The translations under genes were made by a program, and so were the position numbers. From NCBI GenBank assembly GCA_020720945.1, contig DYNR01000102.1:1-8160 (forward strand): a stretch of DNA of 8,160 bases, read 5' to 3'. Shown here piece after piece: positions 1 to 5,522 of this stretch. How positions within the stretch are numbered: the stretch's first letter is position 1; every line of letters starts with the position of its first letter. The notes below the pieces were generated by a model. The model was not told the origin of the DNA. It ran no database searches and saw only the letters and a program-made list of their open reading frames with translations. This DNA is from Chthoniobacter flavus. Lineage in GTDB: Bacteria > Verrucomicrobiota > Verrucomicrobiia > Chthoniobacterales > DYNR01.

Positions 1-1358
1 AGGTGGCTGGGGAGGATGTGGAGTTGGTCGCGGTATTTTGCGATGGTGCGGCGGGCGACTTTGATGCCCGATTCGGCGAGGAGTTTTACGATTTGTTCGT
101 CGCTGAGGGGTTTGCGGGGGTCTTCTTCGGCGACTAAATCCAAGAGGGCAACGCGGACGCTTTCGTTGCTGATTTCTTCGCCGGTTTCGGTGGTGTAGCC
201 GGAAGTAAAGAAATACTTCATTTCAAAGAAACCGTGGGGGGTTGACATATATTTTCCCGAGACGGCGCGGCTGACGGTTGTTTCGTGGACACCGAGAGAT
301 TCGGCGACGACAGTCATGGTCATGGGTTTGAGAAAGGCGGAGCCGGAGTCCATAAATTCGCGTTGTCGTTCGACAATTTCTTTTGCGATGGAGAGGATGG
401 TTTCGTTTCTTTGTTCTAGGCTTTTGATGAAGAATTTGCCGCCCCGGATTTTTTCGCGCAGGTATTCCTTTGCCTCTTTCGGGATGGTTCCGTTTTGTCC
501 CAGCATATCTTTGTAGTGGTTGCTGATGCGCAGGGAGGGAAGCTCGTCGCGGTTGAGGCGGATCGAAAAGCCGTCTTCCTCTTTTTCCACGAAGACTTCG
601 GCGATGACTTCGGCGTTCGGTTCCGAGTCGAAGCCGCGGGCAGGGTTGGGTTCTAGGCGGGCGATGCGGGATGCGGCGTTTTGGACCGCGTCGAAAGAAA
701 CTTTGAGGGCTTTTGCGATATCGGCGATTTTTCTGCGGGCGAGTTGGGGGAGAAAGCGTTTGACGATAGCCACTTCCAAGGAATCGCCGCGGCCTTCACG
801 GCGGAGTTGGATCATGAGGCAATCCTGCAAATTTTTCGCGGCCAAGCCGGGAGGGTCGAGGACTCGTTGGAGGTGCTCGAGGACTTCTTCGACGAGGAGG
901 GGGGTGACGCTATTTTGTGCGCCGATTTCTTCCAGTTTCGCTTCGATGTAGCCGGTTGGGCCGAGGTTGCCGGCGATGGAGTAAGCGATTTGGCGTTCTT
1001 GTGGGGAGAGGGCGAGGAAAGAGATTTGTGCGCGGACGGCTTCTTGGAGGGAGGGAGCTTTGGTGAGAGAATCGATGAGGAGCTGGTGTTTTTCGTTCGC
1101 TTCCGAGGGGTTGGAGAATCTTTGTTGGGCGTAGTAGGTGTCCCAGGAATCCGCGATGTCGCTCTGGCGTTTTCCCGCGTCGTCCAGGGAAGTGCTTTTC
1201 GGGTTTTCTTCCTCTAGCGCAGGGTTTTCCATCAGTTCTTTGGAGACGGCAATGCGTAGGTCGAGCAGGGGAGCTTGGAGGATTTGCAGGCTCTGCTGCA
1301 TCTGCGGCGAGAGGGTTTGCTGCAGGTGTAAACCTTGGACTTGTTCTAGACCAGCCAT
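1..1358 (-). CDS. rpoN: RNA polymerase sigma-54 factor RpoN (3' end cut by window edge)
   Basis: Sigma-54 binds core RNA polymerase and directs it to -24/-12 promoters, which open only with an ATP-driven enhancer-binding activator. The frame is open from an ATG at 1356-1358 to the left edge, giving 452 full codons; family members are usually about 450-500 residues, so only a few codons are missing. Region I (about residues 8-50) is glutamine- and leucine-rich (LQQTLSPQMQQSLQILQ), the segment that contacts activators. The core-binding region follows. A helix-turn-helix lies at about 346-375 (VVAESLGVHETTVSRAVSGKY), ending in the family pattern YMSTPHGFFEMKYFF. The diagnostic RpoN box, ARRTIAKYRD, is at 435-444 and reads the -24 element. 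No Shine-Dalgarno sequence precedes the start; the Met is supported because region I begins right after it. It lies 219 bp downstream of sucB on the same strand and probably has its own promoter. Identification is very secure. Confidence 0.97.
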   Translation of the reverse strand, partial: MAGLEQVQGLHLQQTLSPQMQQSLQILQAPLLDLRIAVSKELMENPALEEENPKSTSLDDAGKRQSDIADSWDTYYAQQRFSNPSEANEKHQLLIDSLTKAPSLQEAVRAQISFLALSPQERQIAYSIAGNLGPTGYIEAKLEEIGAQNSVTPLLVEEVLEHLQRVLDPPGLAAKNLQDCLMIQLRREGRGDSLEVAIVKRFLPQLARRKIADIAKALKVSFDAVQNAASRIARLEPNPARGFDSEPNAEVIAEVFVEKEEDGFSIRLNRDELPSLRISNHYKDMLGQNGTIPKEAKEYLREKIRGGKFFIKSLEQRNETILSIAKEIVERQREFMDSGSAFLKPMTMTVVAESLGVHETTVSRAVSGKYMSTPHGFFEMKYFFTSGYTTETGEEISNESVRVALLDLVAEEDPRKPLSDEQIVKLLAESGIKVARRTIAKYRDQLHILPSH

Positions 1359-1368
1359 AGAGAGTTAA

Positions 1369-1396
1369 AGAATATGGCTCGTTTCCTGCTTTGCAA
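1369..1396 (-). promoter_or_regulatory. Possible sigma-70-type promoter for rpoN
   Basis: On the minus strand, TTGCAA (1391-1396; 4 of 6 matches to the -35 consensus) is separated by 16 nt from TATTCT (1369-1374; 4 of 6 matches to the -10 consensus). Initiation about 7 nt past the -10 would give a leader of only about four bases before the rpoN ATG at 1358, so the transcript would be almost leaderless. This fits the absence of a ribosome binding site, but both boxes are imperfect and the match could be chance. Confidence 0.25.
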
Positions 1397-1427
1397 GCAT
1401 TTTGTGTTCCAACGCCCCGGATTTTTT

Positions 1428-1469
1428 CAGTAGCCAGAAGTCAGTATTCAGAATTCAGGAGTCAGAATC
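1428..1469. repeat. Six tandem degenerate 7-bp units (CAGNANY)
   Basis: Six consecutive heptamers tile these 42 bases with no gap: CAGTAGC, CAGAAGT, CAGTATT, CAGAATT, CAGGAGT, CAGAATC. Every unit starts CAG, has A at position 5 and a pyrimidine at position 7; on the other strand each unit ends in CTG. No reading frame is involved. I recall similar CTG-ending heptamer strings from intergenic regions of unrelated bacterial genomes, but cannot check that here. Confidence 0.85.
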
Positions 1470-1488
1470 TTTCTCCCACTTTTTCCTT

Positions 1489-1512
1489 CTCCGTGTCTCC
1501 GCGCCTCTGTGG
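1489..1512. repeat. Three tandem degenerate 8-bp units (CTCYGYGN)
   Basis: Three octamers in a row, CTCCGTGT, CTCCGCGC and CTCTGTGG, are followed by TTCATC. They lie 19 bp from the end of the 7-bp repeat array. The wording is close to short intergenic strings I recall from other environmental bacterial genomes, which suggests a dispersed repeat rather than a local accident; that recollection is unverified. Three units are few, so the tandem reading is less certain than for the 7-bp array. Confidence 0.6.
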
Positions 1513-1522
1513 TTCATCCCCA

Positions 1523-1565
1523 CTTCTTCCTTCTTCCTTTCCCCTCGCCCTCCCTTCTTTTTCTC
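1523..1565. other. 43-nt nearly pure pyrimidine tract (purine on the sucB transcript strand)
   Basis: All bases from 1523 to 1565 on the plus strand are C or T except a single G at 1547. On the minus strand, and so in the RNA just past the sucB stop, this reads as a purine run with GGGAGGGCGAGGGG inside. Such tracts can form triplex or, with clustered G-runs, quadruplex structures. It lies 12 bp beyond the sucB stop codon, where a transcript end might be expected. The tract is seen directly; any role is inference. Confidence 0.6.
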
Positions 1566-1577
1566 ACGGATTCAGGT

Positions 1578-2678
1578 TCAAGTTTCCAAGAGGAGGCGGG
1601 CGGGGTTTTCGATGCAGTCTTTGATTCTGGCGAGGAAAGAGACGGCTTCTTTGCCATCGACGATTCTGTGGTCGTAGGAGAGAGCCAGATACATCATGGG
1701 GCGGATGACGACTTGGCCGTTGAGGGCGACGGGGCGGTCTTGGATTTTGTGCATACCGAGGATGCCGCTTTGGGGAGGGTTGAGCAGGGGAGTGCTCAGG
1801 AGCGAGCCGTAGATGCCGCCGTTCGAGATGCTGAAAACACCGCCGCGGAGGTCGTCGAGGGCGATTTTGCCTTCCCTGCCTTTGCGGGCGTAAGCCGCCA
1901 AGTCCCGTTCGATTTCCGCAAAACTTTTTTTATCGCAGTCGCGGAGGACGGGGACGAGGAGGCCGCGGTCTGTGCCGACCGCCACGCTGATGTCGTAGTA
2001 GTGGTGGACGAGAAGATCTTCGCCGTCCATGCGGGCGTTCATGGCGGGGACTTGTTTGAGGGCATCGACGGCGGCTTTTACGAAGAACGACATGAAGCCG
2101 AGTTTGGTGCCGTGGCGTTTGTGGAATTCTTCGCGGAGGGAGTCGCGGAGAGCGAGGACGGCGGTCATGTCGCACTCGTTGAAGGTGGAGAGGATTGCGG
2201 CGTTTTGTTGGGCGGTGACGAGTTGGGATGCGATTTTGCGGCGCAGGGGGGAGAGTTTTTTGCGGGAGGTGCGGGAGTCTTGGGGGGCGGCGATTTTCAG
2301 GGTTGGCTCGAAGGGTTCTGCGACGAGGCGAGGGGGGGGAGGTGTAGCGGGAGGAGGGGAGAAAGGGCGAGGGGAGGGAGAAGGCGGAGGGGTGGCGGGG
2401 GTTGGGATGGGAGCGGGTTTTTCGGGAGATGGAGGCAGGGGGTCGCCTGAAGAAATGGCGGCGACGGTTTGGCCTACGCGGACTTCTTCGCCCGAGGGAG
2501 AAAAAATCATGAGGACACCCGAGGCGGGGGAGGGGATTTCCGTCGAGATTTTGTCTGTTTCGAGGGTGAAGAGCGGCTCGTTTTCTTCGACGGAGGCACC
2601 GTTTGCGTGATACCAGACAGAGAGAAGGCCCGAGGAGATCGATTCGCCGATCGAAGGGATTTTGACTTCGGTTTTCAT
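1578..2678 (-). CDS. sucB: Dihydrolipoyllysine succinyltransferase, E2o of 2-oxoglutarate dehydrogenase, lacking the subunit-binding domain
   Basis: E2o moves the succinyl group from E1o-bound thiamine diphosphate through a swinging lipoyl arm to CoA, forming succinyl-CoA in the TCA cycle; the catalytic domains build the core of the complex. The 366-residue product has an N-terminal lipoyl domain (about 1-76) with the lipoylation site ETDK (Lys43), a proline-rich linker (79-135; about 21 prolines between 80 and 116), and a catalytic domain from about 138 to the end. The catalytic domain keeps FNECDM, GFMSFFVKA, NPPQSGILGMH and the active site DHRIVDG (His337, Asp341). E. coli SucB is 405 residues; the missing 40 or so match the peripheral subunit-binding domain, and nothing like it lies in the linker. 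The start at 2678 is chosen because MKTEVKIPSIGES is the classic E2o N-terminus; an upstream in-frame ATG at 2813 would add 45 low-complexity residues overlapping sucA. It follows sucA by 19 bp, in one operon. Confidence 0.97.
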   Translation of the reverse strand: MKTEVKIPSIGESISSGLLSVWYHANGASVEENEPLFTLETDKISTEIPSPASGVLMIFSPSGEEVRVGQTVAAISSGDPLPPSPEKPAPIPTPATPPPSPSPRPFSPPPATPPPPRLVAEPFEPTLKIAAPQDSRTSRKKLSPLRRKIASQLVTAQQNAAILSTFNECDMTAVLALRDSLREEFHKRHGTKLGFMSFFVKAAVDALKQVPAMNARMDGEDLLVHHYYDISVAVGTDRGLLVPVLRDCDKKSFAEIERDLAAYARKGREGKIALDDLRGGVFSISNGGIYGSLLSTPLLNPPQSGILGMHKIQDRPVALNGQVVIRPMMYLALSYDHRIVDGKEAVSFLARIKDCIENPARLLLET

Positions 2679-2697
2679 GGTAGGAGGCGGATTCAGG

Positions 2698-5445
2698 TTA
2701 GATGGAGAAAGCGTTGCGGGCGACTTCGGTTTGTTGGGAGCGGTGGAGTTGGAGCGATCCGACGGCAGGGCTAGCGCTCGGGGGGCGGCCGGCGTAGTGG
2801 ATTTCCCTGCCAAAAATTTCTTGGAGGCGAGGTAAGAGGAATTGCCATGCGCCCATGTTTTGGGGTTCCTCTTGGCACCAGACGATTTTTGTTCCCCAGC
2901 CGAGGGCGGAGGCGGTGATTTCGGTTAGTTTTTTAGAATCGAAAGGGTAGAGTTGCTCGATGCGGAGGATGGGGGTGGAGGCATCTTCGGGGTGTTCGGC
3001 GAGGTGTTGGAGGAGGTCGTAATAGATTTTGCCCGAGCAGAGGATGAGGCGTTCGGTCGAGGAGTTTAGCGGTGGGGCGAGGAATGGTTCGAAGTGGCCC
3101 GAGGTGAAGTCGGATTCCGAAGAGACGGCGAGGTCCGAGCGGAGGAGGTTTTTTGGGGAGAGGAGGACGAGTGGTTTGCGGGAGGAAGCGCGGGTTTGTC
3201 GGCGGAGAGCGTGGAAGTATTGGGCAGGGGTGGAGGGGGTGCAGATTTGGAGGTTGTCTTCGGCGCAGAGTTGGAGGAAGCGTTCTAGGCGGGCGCTGGA
3301 GTGTTCCGGGCCTTGGCCGTCGTAGCCGTGGGGGAGGAGGAGGACGATGGAGCTAGGGCGTCCCCATTTTGCTTCGGAGGAAGCGATGAATTGGTCGATG
3401 ATGATTTGGGCGCCGTTTGCGAAGTCGCCGAACTGGGCTTCCCAGATGCAGAGCATTTGGGGGAAGTCCATCGAATACCCGAAGTCGAAGCCTAGGACGG
3501 CGTATTCCGAAAGCGGGCTGTTGTAGGCGCAGAAGGAGGCTTGGTCTGGGGAGAGGCAGGCTAGGGGGACGAACTGGTTTCTGGATTTTTCGTCGTAGAG
3601 GACGGTGTGTCTTTGGCTGAAAGTGCCGCGGCGGCTGTCTTGGCCGGAGAGTCGGACGGGGATGCCTTCGAGGAGAAGCGAGCCGAATGCGAGGGCTTCG
3701 GCAAACGCCCAATCGTAGGGGCCGCCGTTTTTCCAGGCGTTGGTCCTGCGGTCTAGGAGTGTGCGTTTGAGTTTTGGTTGGGGAGAAAATCCTTCTGGGA
3801 GGGAGGTTAAAGTTTTGGCGATGTGGGCCAGCATTTCGCGGGAGATCGCGGTGGGGATGGGGGCGTGCGAGTAGGGCGGTTGGGCGAGAGCGGTCGATTC
3901 GGAAAAGGCTATTTTCGCATTTGCCGCCCTGTTCTTTTTTTGTTGTGCGAAAGCGGATTCGATTTCTTGTTGGGAGGCGGCGCGGATTTCGGCGGCGGTT
4001 TCTTGGGAGATGGTTTGGGCGGAGATGCAGCGGAGGGCGAAGGATTCCGAGAGGAGGGGGTGCGATTGGATTTTGCGGTAGAGGTCGGGTTGGGTGAAGG
4101 TGGGTTCGTCGCCTTCGCTGTGCCCGTGGCGGCGGTAGCAAAAAATATCCACGACGGCATCGCGCCCGAATTCTTGGCGGAAGGCGAGAGCCATTTCAGC
4201 GGCTTCAAAAACAGCGATCGGGTCATCGCCGTTTGCGTGGAAGATCGGGGCTTCGATCATTTTTGCAGCGTCCGTGCAGTAGGGAGTCGAGCGGGCATCG
4301 GCGGGCAAAGTGGTGAAGCCGATTTGGTTGTTGGCGACGAGGTGGACGGTGCCACCGGTTTTGTAGCCGGGGAGCTGGGAGAGGTTGAGGGTTTCTTGGA
4401 CGATGCCTTGGCCGATGAACGCCGCGTCCCCGTGGACCAGAAGGGGAAGGACTTTTTTTCTTTCAGCGGTGTCGCCGAGGACGCGTTGGCGGGCGCGGGC
4501 TTTGCCTTGGACGACCGGGTTGACCGCTTCCAGATGGCTCGGGTTTGCGGAAAGGCGGATGGTGACTTCGTGGCCGCTTGGTAAGGCGAGGGTGTTTTGG
4601 TAGCCCAAGTGGTATTTCACATCCCCGTTGCCGCCGACTAGGTCTGGGTCGAAGCGGTCGTGGAACTCCTCGAAAACAACGCTGAGGGGTTTGCGGAGGA
4701 AGTTTGCCAAAACATTGAGGCGACCGCGGTGGGCCATGCCCATGACAATTTCCGTGATGCCGTGTTTTTCGCAATCGGCGAGGAGGGTGTGGAGGGCGAC
4801 GAGGAGCGATTCGCCGCCTTCTAGGGAAAAGCGTTTTTGGCCGATGTAGCGGGAGTGGAGGAAGCGTTCCAGTGCTTCGGCATCCGAGATTTGTTGGAGG
4901 AGGGAGAGGTGGAGGAGTGGGTCGTGGCGCCTGGCGTGGGAGCGGGACTCCATGCGGTCGCGGACCCAGCTACGGAGTTTCGGGTTTTGGATGTGGACAA
5001 ATTCGGCGGCCAGGGTGCCGCAATAAGCTAGCTCCAACTCGTGGATGATCTGGCGCAAGGGCGCGGTTTTTCCTTCTTTGTAAAAACGGGAAGAAGCGGG
5101 GCGGTCGAGGTCGTTTTCCGAAAATCCCAGAGCTTCTAGCGAGAGAGGGGGAGAGTCGCCCGAGGGGAAGGAGCGAGGGAGGCCGAGGGGGTCGAGGTCT
5201 GCGATCGAGTGGCCGAGGGAGCGGTAGGCATAGACGAGGCTATCGACACGGGTTTGCCACGATGGGTCGGTGAGCGAAGATGCCGAAGTTGTGGAGGGCG
5301 AAGCGTTTTCGCGGGAGCACCCGAGCGTGAAGCCCTCGAAAAATGCTGCCCAGAGAGGATCGACAGAAGACGGGTCGCGGCACCACGAATCGTAGTTTTC
5401 ATCCATCGTCTCTTGGTTGGAGCGTGCGGCAAAAGAAAGGTTCAT
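2698..5445 (-). CDS. sucA: 2-oxoglutarate dehydrogenase E1 component (E1o)
   Basis: E1o decarboxylates 2-oxoglutarate with thiamine diphosphate and passes the succinyl group to the lipoyl arm of SucB, the committed step to succinyl-CoA. The product is 915 residues, against 933 in E. coli. The N-terminal E2-contact segment is present (SFAARSNQETMDENYDSW to DPLWAAFFEGF, residues 4-39), followed by a Ser/Thr-rich linker at about 44-60. Substrate and cofactor motifs include GMAHRGR (236-242), NPSHLEAV (301-308), the thiamine diphosphate/Mg2+ region HGDAAFIGQG to NNQIGF (338-377) and CYRRHGHSEGDEP (436-448). The C-terminal half keeps WEAQFGDFANGAQ, LLPHGYDGQGPEHSSAR, PSTPAQ and YAGRPPSASPAVG. The start at 5445 aligns with family N-termini; the frame stays open to an ATG at 5637, but that extension overlaps the PBP gene and is compositionally unlike E1o. 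No Shine-Dalgarno sequence is seen. E3 (lpd) is not encoded next to it. Confidence 0.98.
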   Translation of the reverse strand: MNLSFAARSNQETMDENYDSWCRDPSSVDPLWAAFFEGFTLGCSRENASPSTTSASSLTDPSWQTRVDSLVYAYRSLGHSIADLDPLGLPRSFPSGDSPPLSLEALGFSENDLDRPASSRFYKEGKTAPLRQIIHELELAYCGTLAAEFVHIQNPKLRSWVRDRMESRSHARRHDPLLHLSLLQQISDAEALERFLHSRYIGQKRFSLEGGESLLVALHTLLADCEKHGITEIVMGMAHRGRLNVLANFLRKPLSVVFEEFHDRFDPDLVGGNGDVKYHLGYQNTLALPSGHEVTIRLSANPSHLEAVNPVVQGKARARQRVLGDTAERKKVLPLLVHGDAAFIGQGIVQETLNLSQLPGYKTGGTVHLVANNQIGFTTLPADARSTPYCTDAAKMIEAPIFHANGDDPIAVFEAAEMALAFRQEFGRDAVVDIFCYRRHGHSEGDEPTFTQPDLYRKIQSHPLLSESFALRCISAQTISQETAAEIRAASQQEIESAFAQQKKNRAANAKIAFSESTALAQPPYSHAPIPTAISREMLAHIAKTLTSLPEGFSPQPKLKRTLLDRRTNAWKNGGPYDWAFAEALAFGSLLLEGIPVRLSGQDSRRGTFSQRHTVLYDEKSRNQFVPLACLSPDQASFCAYNSPLSEYAVLGFDFGYSMDFPQMLCIWEAQFGDFANGAQIIIDQFIASSEAKWGRPSSIVLLLPHGYDGQGPEHSSARLERFLQLCAEDNLQICTPSTPAQYFHALRRQTRASSRKPLVLLSPKNLLRSDLAVSSESDFTSGHFEPFLAPPLNSSTERLILCSGKIYYDLLQHLAEHPEDASTPILRIEQLYPFDSKKLTEITASALGWGTKIVWCQEEPQNMGAWQFLLPRLQEIFGREIHYAGRPPSASPAVGSLQLHRSQQTEVARNAFSI

Positions 5446-5522
5446 CGGCTTGTCTGCTGTTTTACACCCGTCGGGGAGGAGAAGAAAAGGGGATAGTTTC
5501 TTAGGGGCATGGCGGGAGCGGG
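5446..5522 (-). other. 77-bp gap between the PBP gene and sucA
   Basis: This spacer separates the PBP stop from the sucA start. I see no stem-loop with a trailing T-run on the minus strand and no convincing -35/-10 pair, so I cannot say whether sucAB starts its own transcript here or is read from the peptidase-PBP pair. No ribosome binding site is visible near the sucA ATG. Confidence 0.5.

Larger units (their letters stand above)
1359..1577. other. sucB-rpoN intergenic region
   Basis: This 219 bp spacer is the longest non-coding stretch in the window. From the rpoN side it holds a possible rpoN promoter (1369-1396), a 7-bp tandem repeat (1428-1469), an 8-bp tandem repeat (1489-1512) and a pyrimidine tract (1523-1565) just past the sucB stop. 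I find no hairpin followed by a T-run on the minus strand, so no intrinsic terminator for sucB is visible. Transcription may read through into rpoN or end by another mechanism. Confidence 0.7.

Noticed and set aside
681..1217. A 178-codon plus-strand frame opposite rpoN
   Set aside because: Antisense shadow of rpoN, whose region I, helix-turn-helix and RpoN box are all clear on the minus strand.
1509..2450. A 313-codon plus-strand reading frame opposite sucB
   Set aside because: It lies antisense to a certain sucB and is rich in Gly, Glu, Asp and Val, as expected from the complement of a C-rich coding strand. No domain is recognisable.
2679..2813. A 45-residue N-terminal extension of SucB
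   Set aside because: It would overlap sucA and consists of low-complexity Ala/Pro/Ser sequence. The lipoyl domain starts exactly at the Met at 2678.
3823..4584. A 253-codon plus-strand frame opposite sucA
   Set aside because: Antisense to conserved E1o sequence; composition is that of a complement shadow with no motif.
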